From Clostridia bacterium (GTDB taxonomy: Bacteria > Bacillota > Clostridia > Christensenellales > UMGS416): a stretch of 64,000 nucleotides of DNA. The notes below the pieces were generated by a model. That model did not search any database. It saw only the letters and a program-made list of their open reading frames with translations, and had not been told where the DNA came from. Shown in pieces: positions 25,553 to 35,161 of the stretch (positions within the stretch are counted from its first letter, which is position 1; the number at the start of each line of letters is the position of its first letter). Made by a program: the position numbers and the translations under genes. Location: positions 96,714-160,713 of the forward strand of contig JAFGUF010000022.1 in assembly GCA_016938675.1 (NCBI GenBank), written 5' to 3'.

Positions 25553-25987
25553 ATGTTTGGAATAGAAGAAATCAAGAATATACTTCCCCACAGAGAACCT
25601 TTTCTGATGATTGACAAAGTGGTAGAAAACAAACCCGGCGACACGACAAAGGCGATAAAAGCAATTAGCGCGAATGAATGGTATTTCCAGGGCCATTTTG
25701 AAAAAACCAAAGTGATGCCCGGTGTTCTTATAATTGAAGCTATTGCCCAGACCGGTGGAATAGCCATACTGACAATGGATGAAATGAAAGGCAAACTGGC
25801 CTTCCTAGCAAGGATAAACAAAGCTCGCTTTATGCAGAAAGTTGTGCCGGGTGATATACTGGAACTAGAAACCAAAATTACTACATTCAAGCTGAACGTA
25901 GGAATAGGTGAAGGAATAGCTAAAGTAAACGGCAAGATCGCCGCCAAATGCGAATTAACCTTCGCAATAGGTGACGAGGAAAATTGA
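25553..25987 (+). CDS. fabZ: 3-hydroxyacyl-ACP dehydratase
   Basis: 144 residues, hot-dog fold. Catalytic His in LPHREPFLMIDKV and in FQGHF, and the catalytic Glu in MPGVLIIEAIAQTGG. Removes water from 3-hydroxyacyl-ACP. Last gene of the operon; no separate fabA is present, so how unsaturated chains are made is not shown here. Confidence 0.95.
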   Translation: MFGIEEIKNILPHREPFLMIDKVVENKPGDTTKAIKAISANEWYFQGHFEKTKVMPGVLIIEAIAQTGGIAILTMDEMKGKLAFLARINKARFMQKVVPGDILELETKITTFKLNVGIGEGIAKVNGKIAAKCELTFAIGDEEN

Positions 25988-26025
25988 CAAAATTCTCTCC
26001 TTAGGTAATTATATATACACTTTTA

Positions 26026-26059
26026 AGAGCAATCCTCAAATGGATTGCTCTCTTTTTTT
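26026..26059 (+). terminator. Intrinsic terminator of the fatty-acid operon
   Basis: AGAGCAATCC / GGATTGCTCT (10 perfect pairs, 6-base loop) then C and seven T, 38 bases after the fabZ stop. It may also serve the convergent response-regulator gene ending at 26062, although the T-run on that side is poor. Confidence 0.93.
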
Positions 26060-26061
26060 AC

Positions 26062-26790
26062 TTATTGGTCATAAAGGCCTTTTATGGCACGAACAGAGGC
26101 CGTGCACACATTGTCTCCGTTGAGGAAAATTTCTCTGGTCTTTTTGTCAACCATTGATATATGGTCTTTATTGATAATATATGACTTATGACATTTATAA
26201 AATCTGTCATCCAGCTCTCTAACTATTTCTCCGATATGCCCGTAGAACTCGATGCGCCGCTTCAAAGTATGGATAAGCACCTTATGCGGAGTAAGAGAAG
26301 TTTCAAAATATATAATCTCCTCAAAAGGTATATGCAGAACCTTTTGCCCGCACTTTGCATAGAAAAATTTCTTTGTGTCTTTCTTTGTGCTTATAAATTT
26401 CTTATTAGCATTCAGTATACACTTTCTTATGTTCTCATTAAGGTCTTCGTTTTCGCTCTTTATGATGTAATCCAAGGCCTCAACTTTATATTTGAATGTA
26501 AGATAGCTGAGTTCAGGATGAGTAGTGACAAAAACTATAAATCCGCGCGGGTCATAATTTCTTATGTTCGATGCCAGCTCAATCCCGTCTATTTTCGCAT
26601 TAAGCTCCACATCCAGAAAATATATTCCCGGCCCATTGCTCTGCTCAACGATATGGAGAATCTCAAAAGGGTCTGATGAGGATACTTCCACTTTCATGTC
26701 CAGTTCTTCCGTAAGGATCGCTTTTTCAACAGCCTTGGTTATCATATCCAGCTGCTTTTTGTCGTCTTCACAAATATATATCTTCAGCAT
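26062..26790 (-). CDS. LytTR-family response regulator
   Basis: 242 residues from ATG 26790, which overlaps the kinase stop by one base (TGATG) and is preceded by AGGAGG. CheY-like receiver domain: acidic pocket ICEDDKKQ and phospho-acceptor Asp60 in YFLDVEL. The C-terminal half (about 140-240) is a LytTR DNA-binding domain (FYAKCGQKVLHIPFEEIIYF, FYKCHKSYIINKDHI). AgrA/VirR-type regulators bind pairs of short direct repeats; its targets are not evident here. Confidence 0.92.
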   Translation of the reverse strand: MLKIYICEDDKKQLDMITKAVEKAILTEELDMKVEVSSSDPFEILHIVEQSNGPGIYFLDVELNAKIDGIELASNIRNYDPRGFIVFVTTHPELSYLTFKYKVEALDYIIKSENEDLNENIRKCILNANKKFISTKKDTKKFFYAKCGQKVLHIPFEEIIYFETSLTPHKVLIHTLKRRIEFYGHIGEIVRELDDRFYKCHKSYIINKDHISMVDKKTREIFLNGDNVCTASVRAIKGLYDQ

Positions 26791-28106
26791 CACTCCTCCT
26801 TTATACTTTCATCAATATGTATTACCTGCTTGAATTCATTTCTCTCTATTGAAGTATCCAGCAGAATATTTTTGTATTTGCTCAAAATCTCACTAACGTT
26901 TGCGAGGCCTATCCCCCTGCCCTCGCCTTTTGTCGAAAACCCCGGCTCGAATATTCTGCGCAAATTTACCGACCTGTCCAATGTGCTGTTTACAATAGCT
27001 ATTATAAGAGTATTTTCGGATTTTACAAAACCTATATCAACGTAGGGTTTCTCGCATTCTGATGCGGCTTCAACTGCATTATCCAGCAATATGCCTACAA
27101 TCCTGTTGATGTCTAGTATCTCAACAGTTTTTATTTTTATATCCTCATTAATATCTATTTTGACAGGTATATTATTTTCCTGCGCACGGATAATCTTTAC
27201 TGCAAGTACCCCTTTTAAGCTAGGATCCTTCACCCTCGAGAGAACACTCATATTATTATCGGCGGTTTCCATCCTCCCTGCGAAGGGAACAATCTCATTT
27301 TTAAAATATTCTCTCAGCCCGTTCATATCATTTTCATCCAGATAACCTATCATTGATGAGATGACATTTGAGTAGTCATGCCTGATACTTCGGATATCTC
27401 TGTACATAGATTCAATATTGGCTGTGTATTCCTCAAGCCTTTTCATCTCCTCCGCTCCGTGCTCCAGCCTGCGTTCTTTGAATGTAGTATTGAATACGAA
27501 ATACGTGAATATAATTAGGAACAGAAAAAACACAATATATATTATTATTAATTGCGGGTGTAGGCTTATAGTTCCCTTGATTGCTGTAGCATACATAAAG
27601 ACAAACACTGACATTGTAGTCACAAAGAATACTATCAATACCTTTAAATCTACCTTGCCGGATTCCTTTATGTGCATCTTCTTATGAAGCAGCTGCCTCA
27701 TAGTTACGCTGAACATAATTGCTATAAGCCCCTCAATAATAAAAAACTGAGCAAAAAGCTGCCAGCTTAGTCTAAGTTGGGCCTGAAAATCAATATCTAT
27801 ATATATTTTTTTCAGTAAAAATGATGCAACTGAGTCAGCAATAATCATTATAATCATTGCAAACATAGCGCTGTTGAAGCCAGACACCAGTTTGTTTCCG
27901 TTGTTTCTAATCATAATAGCCATAAGAACAAAAATAGCTGCGCTTGATAGTACTCTGCTGTAAAGCAAAGAAACCCCCACAACAATATAGGAAGCAATCG
28001 TCCATAAAAGAAAATTGAGTTTTTTTATTTTGATATCGGATATTATTCCCGCAGTAAGGCAGAATATAATTGCCGTCAGCGGCTTGATAAAATCCATATA
28101 TACCAT
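26790..28106 (-). CDS. GHKL sensor histidine kinase, AgrC-like
   Basis: 438 residues from ATG 28106, with GGGGGAG ten bases upstream; an earlier in-frame ATG at 28154 lacks a ribosome site. Six or so membrane helices fill the first 200 residues, then a dimerisation helix with phospho-acceptor His243 in SIRHDYSN, the N-box LLDNAVEAASE and the ATP-lid STKGEGRGIGLANV. This is the HPK10 class that often senses cyclic peptides, but no agrB or agrD-like gene lies next to it. Works with the coupled LytTR regulator. Confidence 0.92.
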   Translation of the reverse strand: MVYMDFIKPLTAIIFCLTAGIISDIKIKKLNFLLWTIASYIVVGVSLLYSRVLSSAAIFVLMAIMIRNNGNKLVSGFNSAMFAMIIMIIADSVASFLLKKIYIDIDFQAQLRLSWQLFAQFFIIEGLIAIMFSVTMRQLLHKKMHIKESGKVDLKVLIVFFVTTMSVFVFMYATAIKGTISLHPQLIIIYIVFFLFLIIFTYFVFNTTFKERRLEHGAEEMKRLEEYTANIESMYRDIRSIRHDYSNVISSMIGYLDENDMNGLREYFKNEIVPFAGRMETADNNMSVLSRVKDPSLKGVLAVKIIRAQENNIPVKIDINEDIKIKTVEILDINRIVGILLDNAVEAASECEKPYVDIGFVKSENTLIIAIVNSTLDRSVNLRRIFEPGFSTKGEGRGIGLANVSEILSKYKNILLDTSIERNEFKQVIHIDESIKEE

Positions 28107-28154
28107 TCCTAGTCTACTCCCCCATGTTTTTCTTTTCTTATTGAAGTATACCAT

Positions 28155-28357
28155 TTCTTTGGAATTTACTTGTAAATAATTGATAAAGTTTATTCTTTAT
28201 TCTTAATTTTAATATTCTGTTTTTATTTAACTTATTTGTTATCTACGTAATTTAAAAATTGGTAAAACAAAAGAAAGAAAATTAACAACAATAAAAATAA
28301 ATATTCCGCAATTGTATTTATCAAAGTTTATTATTGAGTTATGATCAAATAAAACCG
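28155..28357. other. AT-rich spacer before the kinase gene
   Basis: About 200 bases, strongly AT-rich, holding no ORF. A perfect 14-base palindrome ATTTACTTGTAAAT lies at 28164-28177, about 60 bases upstream of the kinase start, and could be a regulator site. I see no convincing promoter pair. Confidence 0.3.
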
Positions 28358-29080
28358 TTAGTTGTTTGTAAGAATTACACCTTTAATGTGTTTTCTGTCC
28401 AATATGCCGGAATAATCAGAAAGAGGTTTGTCAATCTTTATCAGCATGTTTAGGCCTTCGTACTCCTTGCCCGCCTGGCTATAATACTTATAAAAATGTT
28501 TTTCAAATTTCTCTGCTTTCATGGGGCGAATTATATCGCCGAAGGTAAAATACTTAATATTGTATTTCCTTGCCGCTTCCTGAGCACACTCCAGCTGAGA
28601 CCTGAGTATTTTTTTCATCTGGTATATGCACGAGGCAAAAGCCTTGGTTTTCGAAAGAGCCGGAAAATCATCCATGGACATCCATGACTCAAGCATGTTT
28701 GTATAAGGCGTGCTGCTTATCTCCCCGACATATATCGCTTCGCTTTCGTTGTCCATTGCTGAGAGAATTTCTGCATCATTAAGCTTGGATTCAATGTCCT
28801 TTAAGTAGATAAGCAGTGTTTCCAGGTGGGATTCGCTGCTCACATACTGGCTTCTTATTTCTCCTGTATTCTTGCTTACATCTTTTGATATCCTCTTCTC
28901 AGGAGTGTAAAGGGTAGTCCTTAACAGCTCCTCATCTATTGATGAAACGCTCTTTTTGAAAATTGCGCAATTGGGATGCTCATTTCTTATTATATTAATT
29001 CTTTCTACGTCTTTTCCGTCGCTTTGTATATCGTTATAGTTTTCATTTCCTGATACACAGAAGAATTTATCCGTACTCAT
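28358..29080 (-). CDS. Unrecognised 240-residue cytosolic protein
   Basis: 240 residues from ATG 29080 with AGGAG five bases upstream (the longest frame starts at 29107 without a site). No signal peptide, membrane span or metal motif. Helical, with a charged middle region (LLIYLKDIESKLNDAEILSAMDNE in parts) and a tyrosine-rich C-terminal section (KHFYKYYSQAGKEYEG). It precedes the two-component system on the same strand with a 200-base gap. No family comes to mind; a link to the sensor system is possible but only by position. Confidence 0.7.
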   Translation of the reverse strand: MSTDKFFCVSGNENYNDIQSDGKDVERINIIRNEHPNCAIFKKSVSSIDEELLRTTLYTPEKRISKDVSKNTGEIRSQYVSSESHLETLLIYLKDIESKLNDAEILSAMDNESEAIYVGEISSTPYTNMLESWMSMDDFPALSKTKAFASCIYQMKKILRSQLECAQEAARKYNIKYFTFGDIIRPMKAEKFEKHFYKYYSQAGKEYEGLNMLIKIDKPLSDYSGILDRKHIKGVILTNN

Positions 29081-29231
29081 TATTTCTCCTAGCTTGTGCC
29101 GCGCCAATCAGCTCGCTCGGCATAAGGGCATTTTTTGTTTATTTTTTTCTTTAACTGTATTATAATATCATGTAGACTGCCCAAAAATCAACAGTATTAA
29201 TAAAGGCAAGTTTTTGAAAGGCGATAAATAA

Positions 29232-31076
29232 TTGAATAAAGATAAATTGGAGATTATTCTGCAGACAGTGGAGAAGCCATCCAGATATACTGGCGGCGAA
29301 CTAAACAGTGTATACAAAAATCCTTCTGAATACGCTGTTCACTTTGCGTTCTGCTTCCCTGATGTGTATGAGGTCGGCATGAGCCACTTGGGAACAAGAA
29401 TAATATATGACGTACTAAATAAAAGGAATGACACTTTCTGCGAAAGATGCTTTGCGCCCTGGCCCGACATGGAGGACATGATCAGGGATTCCGGCGAAGA
29501 GCTATATTCCTTAGAAAGCAAAACTCCTCTCAATGAATTTGACATTGTTGGGTTTACTCTTCAGCATGAAATGAGCTACACAAATGTAATAAACATGCTC
29601 AAATTAGGCGGGATACCAATATATTCAAAGGACCGTGATGGCAGCAGCCCCCTTATAATAGCAGGTGGCCCATGCGTCTTCAACGTGGAACCAATGGCCG
29701 ACTTTTTTGATATAGTAGTTCTTGGAGAAGGCGAATATATAAGCGGTACAATCATAGAAAAGTACAAAGAACATAAAGATAAAAAAACAAGCAAACATGA
29801 CTTCCTCATGGGCCTTGCAATGGAGAAGGGTATTTACATACCAAGCCTTTATGATGTAAAATATACAGGAGAAAAATTCCATAATATTGTTCCTAAAGAC
29901 GGCGCGCCCCTCACGGCTGAAAAGGTGTTTGTAAGAGATATGGATGCATCCCCCTGGCCTGAAAAGCCAATACTTCCTTTTCTGCAGCTGGTACACGACA
30001 GGGTAACCATGGAGATATTCAGAGGCTGCACAAGAGGCTGCAGGTTTTGCCAGGCAGGAATGATATATCGGCCGATACGAGAGAAATCCGTAGAGACTAT
30101 ACTTAAGCAGACCAGAGAAAACCTTGATAACACTGGCTATGAGGAAATCTCACTTACTTCATTATCATCCGGTGACTACTCGCAGCTAAAAGAACTGGTT
30201 CTTGGCATGCATGAGGAATTAAAGGACTGCCACACTTCAATATCGCTTCCGTCCCTTCGATTGGACGCGCACGCCAAAGAATACATGGAAAGCCTGGAAA
30301 ACCAGCGCAAAGCGGGGCTGACCCTTGCGCCGGAAGCGGGAAGCCAGCGCCTTAGAGACGTAATCAACAAAAACGTTACAGAAGAAGACCTGACAGAGAG
30401 CGTACATAACGCCTTCTCCAACGGATACAGCAGCGTGAAGCTATACTTCATGCTCGGTCTGCCTACAGAAACATATGATGATATTGAGGCTATTGCCCGG
30501 CTTGTTTCAATGGTACGAGATGAGTATTATAAAATACCCAAGGAAGAAAGATTCGGCAGGCTTCGCATTGTAGTTTCTACATCGTGCTTTATCCCGAAGG
30601 CTCACACGCCATTCCAATGGTATGTGCAAGACAGCATGGACGATTTTATGGAAAAGCAGCGTTTCCTTAAAGATAAACTAAAGCAAATAAAGGGCGCTGT
30701 ATATAATTATCACGACGCAAAAGTAAGCAGGATAGAAGCGATATTCGCAAAAGGCGACAGAAGGCTATGCGCCGTGGTTGCAAGGGCATCGGAGCTTGGC
30801 TGCAGGTTCGACAGCTGGAGCGAACATTTTGATTATGATAAATGGATGCTTGCCTTTAAAGAATGCGGCATAGACCCTGATATCTATTTTCAACTCAATG
30901 AATTGGATGAACCATTGCCGTGGGACCACATAAGCTACGGAGTCACCAAAAAATTCCTGCAGAAGGAATGGAAACTTTCTTTGCAGGGAATAACTACACA
31001 AGACTGCAGGGATGGCTGCAGGGGCTGCGGAATACCTGACTGCCCAATGATAAAGCAAACGGAGAAAAGAAATTGA
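29232..31076 (+). CDS. B12-binding-type radical SAM protein, TIGR03960 family
   Basis: 614 residues. TTG start with GAAAGGCG eight bases upstream. The N-terminal 190 residues are cobalamin-binding-like (FAFCFPDVYEVGMSHLG, GGIPIYSKDRDG, AGGPCVFNVEPMADFFD). The radical SAM core has the 4Fe-4S cysteines at 266, 270 and 273 (RGCTRGCRFCQAG), a longer CxxxCxxC run, then GLTLAPEAGSQRLR. A C-terminal cysteine cluster reads CRDGCRGCGIPDC. The stop overlaps the next gene (TTGA). With TIGR03936 it forms a conserved pair beside RNase G in Firmicutes; the reaction is not established. Confidence 0.92.
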   Translation: MNKDKLEIILQTVEKPSRYTGGELNSVYKNPSEYAVHFAFCFPDVYEVGMSHLGTRIIYDVLNKRNDTFCERCFAPWPDMEDMIRDSGEELYSLESKTPLNEFDIVGFTLQHEMSYTNVINMLKLGGIPIYSKDRDGSSPLIIAGGPCVFNVEPMADFFDIVVLGEGEYISGTIIEKYKEHKDKKTSKHDFLMGLAMEKGIYIPSLYDVKYTGEKFHNIVPKDGAPLTAEKVFVRDMDASPWPEKPILPFLQLVHDRVTMEIFRGCTRGCRFCQAGMIYRPIREKSVETILKQTRENLDNTGYEEISLTSLSSGDYSQLKELVLGMHEELKDCHTSISLPSLRLDAHAKEYMESLENQRKAGLTLAPEAGSQRLRDVINKNVTEEDLTESVHNAFSNGYSSVKLYFMLGLPTETYDDIEAIARLVSMVRDEYYKIPKEERFGRLRIVVSTSCFIPKAHTPFQWYVQDSMDDFMEKQRFLKDKLKQIKGAVYNYHDAKVSRIEAIFAKGDRRLCAVVARASELGCRFDSWSEHFDYDKWMLAFKECGIDPDIYFQLNELDEPLPWDHISYGVTKKFLQKEWKLSLQGITTQDCRDGCRGCGIPDCPMIKQTEKRN

Positions 31077-31753
31077 GAGTAATAGTAAAGTATTCAAAAA
31101 CCAATGAAGCAATATATGTTTCACATCTGGATGTACAGCGTTCCATGCAGCGCACGCTGCGCCGCTCAGGGCTTCCTGTTAAGTATACTCTAGGATTTCA
31201 TCCGCATATCGCTCTTACCTTCGCTCTGCCATTGTCGGTGGCTGTGGAGTCCTTTGGAGAATATATGGAGTTTTCCCTGATTGATTATGTAAGCCCTGAA
31301 ATAATAAAGGCAAAAATAAACGCGGTAATAGCGCCGGGTTTTTATGCGGAAAGCTGCGGATATATCTCTAATGAGTACCATTCGCTTATGTCATCTGTCG
31401 CTATGTGTGAATGGGTTGTGAAGATTAAAGGAATTCCGCAGAAAGAGCTGGCTGATGAAGTAAAGCGCATTAAAGATTCTACTGAATTACTAGTGGAAAA
31501 GCGCACAAAAAAGGGCTTCCGTGATGTAGAAATAAGAAAAGGCATATATGATATCAGCCTTACGGCGGACGCGGCAGACACCGTGCACATGCGTCTTGCT
31601 GCAGGCGGCAAGGAAAATATCAGCCCTAAAATGGTGCTGGCTGCTATGGGTATCGAGCAAAAGGATGCACGAATAACACGTAAAGACATTTACTTTGAAA
31701 GAGAAGGAAAGCACTACCCTCTCTTGAGTATGTGCAATAAACCAAACTTCTGA
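31073..31753 (+). CDS. Radical-SAM-associated protein, TIGR03936 / DUF2344 family
   Basis: 226 residues, TTG start overlapping the radical SAM stop. Begins VIVKYSKTNEAIYVSHLDVQ..., then RTLRRSGLPVKYTLGFHPH, which is the hallmark of this family. Small partner of the upstream enzyme, perhaps recognising an RNA or ribosomal substrate. No catalytic metal motif seen. Confidence 0.9.
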   Translation: MRVIVKYSKTNEAIYVSHLDVQRSMQRTLRRSGLPVKYTLGFHPHIALTFALPLSVAVESFGEYMEFSLIDYVSPEIIKAKINAVIAPGFYAESCGYISNEYHSLMSSVAMCEWVVKIKGIPQKELADEVKRIKDSTELLVEKRTKKGFRDVEIRKGIYDISLTADAADTVHMRLAAGGKENISPKMVLAAMGIEQKDARITRKDIYFEREGKHYPLLSMCNKPNF

Positions 31754-31809
31754 TTAATGCAAAAATAGCTCTGCCTCGGCAGTGTTAAATAAATTTTAAG
31801 GATTTCAAT

Positions 31810-33285
31810 ATGGATATTACAAATTCAGAGTCTATGCAGCCTCTGGTAAGCCGTCAGCTTGTAGCTACAGTTATACCCGGGCAGGTTCGCCTTGCTGTTC
31901 TGGAGGATGAAAAACTAGTTGAATACTACGTGGAGCGTCCCGGTAAGGAGCGCTCCGCTGGAAACATATATAAAGGCAAGGTGGTAAACGTTCTTCCTGG
32001 TATGGATGCCGCTTTTGTAGATATTGGGCTGGAAAGGAACGCCTTCCTTTATGTGGGCGATATTGCTCTTGATAAGGAAAACTTCAAATTCAAAAATAAC
32101 GAAAAGACTGTAGAAATTCCTGATATTAAAGATGTGCTCAAGGAGGGCGAGAATATAATCGTCCAGGTGGTAAAAGACCCGCTTGGCACCAAAGGCGCGC
32201 GCATAACCACGCATGTTACCCTTCCGGGGCGTATGCTGGTATTGATGCCCACAATGGATTATATCGGCGTATCAAGAAGAATAGAGGACGAAAACGAACG
32301 TGAAAGGCTCAAATCTCTTGCGCAGGACGTATGCCCCGATGGAATGGGCCTTATTATACGCACTGTTGCTGAGGGATGCGACGCTGATGAGCTGAAAGGC
32401 GAGATAATTGAGCTGAACAACCTTTGGCTGAATATTCAGAAATACGCATCCAGCAAGAACCCTCCATGCATTATCCACAGGGATAATGATCTGCTCTTAA
32501 GGGCAATACGCGATTTATGCTCTGATTTCACACAAGAATTCATAATAAACGACAGAGCGGAATACAACAGAATAACAGAAATCGCAGCAAACCTAGCCCC
32601 CAATTGGCCGGGAACTATATCTTATTATGATGGGGATATATTCACCGATATGGACATCGAGAAAATGGTGGATAAGACATTTTCCCGGCGTATCTGGCTT
32701 AAAAACGGCGCATACTTAATTGTAGACCATACGGAAGCATTGACAGTAATCGATGTAAACAGCGGCAAATACGTAGGTACACACAACCTGCAGGATACGA
32801 TAATAAAAGTGAACAAAGAGGCCGCTGCCGAGATAGCCCGGCAGGTTCGGCTGCGGGACATCGGCGGAATCATAATAATAGACTTCATAGATATGGCTGA
32901 TGAAGATAGCAAGGCAGAAATCGTAGCTGTGCTTGAAGATGAGCTGAAAAAGGACAGGACACGCACAAATGTTGTGGGCATGACTGGCCTTGGGCTGGTG
33001 GAGATGACCCGAAAAAAAATACGCCAAAGAGTAGCAACAATGATGCACAAGACGTGCCCATACTGCCACGGCTCCGGCAGAGTAATCAATGAAGAGACTA
33101 TAGCTCTTAAGATACTTCGCGAATTCCTGAATATGCAGAGGGAATCACCTAGCCAGAAGTATATTCTAAAAGTGCACTCTGATGTTGCGGACTACATTGA
33201 AAACGAAAAACTACTTCCTGACATCGTGGAAATCTACAGGTCGAGAAGCGCGCACGTGGAATATTACAAATTAAGTGATATATAA
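31810..33285 (+). CDS. rng: Ribonuclease G/E family endoribonuclease
   Basis: 491 residues. An S1 RNA-binding domain at about 40-125 (GNIYKGKVVNVLPGMDAAFV, interrupted by a family insertion) leads to the DNase I-like catalytic domain with metal Asp residues in TVIDVNSGKYVG and GGIIIIDFIDM. A Zn-link-type motif CPYCHGSGRV follows near 415. The length matches RNase G rather than the long E. coli RNase E, so no degradosome scaffold tail. Third member of the TIGR03960-TIGR03936-rng cluster; the usual next genes rplU and rpmA are absent. Confidence 0.93.
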   Translation: MDITNSESMQPLVSRQLVATVIPGQVRLAVLEDEKLVEYYVERPGKERSAGNIYKGKVVNVLPGMDAAFVDIGLERNAFLYVGDIALDKENFKFKNNEKTVEIPDIKDVLKEGENIIVQVVKDPLGTKGARITTHVTLPGRMLVLMPTMDYIGVSRRIEDENERERLKSLAQDVCPDGMGLIIRTVAEGCDADELKGEIIELNNLWLNIQKYASSKNPPCIIHRDNDLLLRAIRDLCSDFTQEFIINDRAEYNRITEIAANLAPNWPGTISYYDGDIFTDMDIEKMVDKTFSRRIWLKNGAYLIVDHTEALTVIDVNSGKYVGTHNLQDTIIKVNKEAAAEIARQVRLRDIGGIIIIDFIDMADEDSKAEIVAVLEDELKKDRTRTNVVGMTGLGLVEMTRKKIRQRVATMMHKTCPYCHGSGRVINEETIALKILREFLNMQRESPSQKYILKVHSDVADYIENEKLLPDIVEIYRSRSAHVEYYKLSDI

Positions 33286-33313
33286 ATAATTAAAATTAAG
33301 CGGAGGTAATTAT

Positions 33314-35161
33314 ATGAACAAAGTAAAAGGAAACATAGAAATTCATTCCGAAAATATTTTCCCTATTATCAAAAAGTGGCTCTATAGTGATAAGGACATT
33401 TTTGCAAGGGAACTGGTAAGCAACGGCTGCGACGCCATAACCAAGCTAAAGAAGCTGGTATCCTTAGGCGAAGCTAAAGTTGAAGAAACTGACTACAGAA
33501 TAAATGTATACTGCGACAAAAAGAACAAAACCCTTACCTTTGAAGACAACGGTATTGGTATGACTGAGGATGAAGTAAAAAAATACATTAATCAGGTTGC
33601 CTTCTCAAGCGCGGAAGAATTCATGGAGAAATTCAAATCCGAGGGCGACGACGCAATAATCGGGCACTTCGGCTTAGGTTTTTACTCGTCTTTCATGGTT
33701 GCAAAAAAGGTGGAAATCAACACCCTTTCGTATCAAGAAGATGCACAAGCCGTAAAGTGGAGCTGCGAAGGCGAAACTGACTATACCATGGAAGAAAGCG
33801 ACAGATCGCAGCGCGGCACAGCAGTGACCATATACCTAGATGATAACAGCAAAGAGTATATGAGCAAATACGCAGTAAGCGCAGTTTTAAGAAAATACTG
33901 TTCATTCCTGCCCTATCCAATATTCGTTGAGCAGCTTGGCGAAGAAGAAAAAGAAGGCGAAGAGAAAAAAGAGCCCACACCTATTAACGACACCACCCCA
34001 CTATGGCTGAAAGCCCCTGCTGACATAACAGACGAGGAATATAAGGCATTCTACCATAAAGTATTTTCAGACTACAACGACCCCATCTTCTGGATACACC
34101 TGAATGTAGATTTCCCGTTTGTCCTTAAGGGTATTTTATATTTCCCCAAGCTATCCCACCAGTTCGACAGCATAGAAGGGCAGATTAAGCTATATAATAA
34201 TCAGGTGTTCGTGGCGGACAATATAAAGGAAATCATCCCTGAGTTCCTAATGATACTCAAGGGCGTACTAGACTGCCCAGACCTGCCGCTAAATGTCGGA
34301 AGATCCTTCCTGCAGAATGATAAGGAAGTGCAGAAGATACCAACTCATATCGTAAAAAAAGTAGCTGACAAGCTTAAATCTCTCTATAAGACAGAGCGCG
34401 AAAACTATGAAACCTATTGGATGGACATACATCCTTTCGTTAAGTATGGCTGCATAAGGGATGAAAATTTCGCAAAGCAGGCAGAAGAATATGTGCTAAT
34501 AAAAAATCAGGATGATAAATACGTTGCGCTACCGGAATTTCTTCCAACAGTGGAAGAGGGCAAAGAAGCCAAAGTATACTACACCACGAATGTGGACAGG
34601 CAAAAAGCACAGCTGGAGCTGTATAAGGAAGCCAATATACCCGTCGGAATATTCGACACCATGATAGACCCCCACTTCATTCAGCACCTTGAGATGAAAA
34701 ACCAAGGCCTGCGCTTCGTTCGGATAGACAGCGAGACACCGGATGAACTGAAAGATGAAGTGAAATTATCAGATGCCGATAAAGATTCGCTAACTAAGGC
34801 TTTCCAGCGGGCTTCCGGCAAAGAAAAGCTGAATGTGGATTTTGAAGCACTGAAATCAGTGCATACAATTGCTGCTATAAAGCTGGATGAAAACATGCAG
34901 AGAATGCAGGAAAGCAATATGTTTGGTATGGGCAATATGGACTTTATTAAAGACCAAGCAAAGCTTGTATTGAATACCAGCAGCCCTGTTGTTGAAAAAA
35001 TCCTCGAAAAAGAAAAGTCCGGCGAAGCTCAGGACGAGATATGCCTGCAAATATATGACCTTGCTAGGCTGACATCCGGCATGATGGAGCAAAAAGAGCT
35101 GAGCACATTTATTGAAAGGTCACAGAAGCTGATAGAAAAACTGGTAAATGATGATGAATGA
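33314..35161 (+). CDS. htpG: Hsp90 chaperone HtpG
   Basis: 615 residues. GHKL ATPase domain at the N-terminus (ARELVSNGCDAITKLKKL, FEDNGIGMT, IGHFGLGFYSSFMVA), the middle domain with LKGILYFPK and NVGRSFLQND, and the C-terminal dimerisation domain. GGAGG lies seven bases before the ATG. ATP-driven cytosolic chaperone. The 3' end overlaps the start of the P-type ATPase gene by 14 bases. Confidence 0.96.
   Translation: MNKVKGNIEIHSENIFPIIKKWLYSDKDIFARELVSNGCDAITKLKKLVSLGEAKVEETDYRINVYCDKKNKTLTFEDNGIGMTEDEVKKYINQVAFSSAEEFMEKFKSEGDDAIIGHFGLGFYSSFMVAKKVEINTLSYQEDAQAVKWSCEGETDYTMEESDRSQRGTAVTIYLDDNSKEYMSKYAVSAVLRKYCSFLPYPIFVEQLGEEEKEGEEKKEPTPINDTTPLWLKAPADITDEEYKAFYHKVFSDYNDPIFWIHLNVDFPFVLKGILYFPKLSHQFDSIEGQIKLYNNQVFVADNIKEIIPEFLMILKGVLDCPDLPLNVGRSFLQNDKEVQKIPTHIVKKVADKLKSLYKTERENYETYWMDIHPFVKYGCIRDENFAKQAEEYVLIKNQDDKYVALPEFLPTVEEGKEAKVYYTTNVDRQKAQLELYKEANIPVGIFDTMIDPHFIQHLEMKNQGLRFVRIDSETPDELKDEVKLSDADKDSLTKAFQRASGKEKLNVDFEALKSVHTIAAIKLDENMQRMQESNMFGMGNMDFIKDQAKLVLNTSSPVVEKILEKEKSGEAQDEICLQIYDLARLTSGMMEQKELSTFIERSQKLIEKLVNDDE

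Noticed and set aside
29135..29166. TATAAT at 29161 as promoter of the radical SAM cluster
   Set aside because: The -10 is perfect but no -35 or TGn extension stands at a usable distance; left out of the features as unsupported, though a promoter in this gap is likely.
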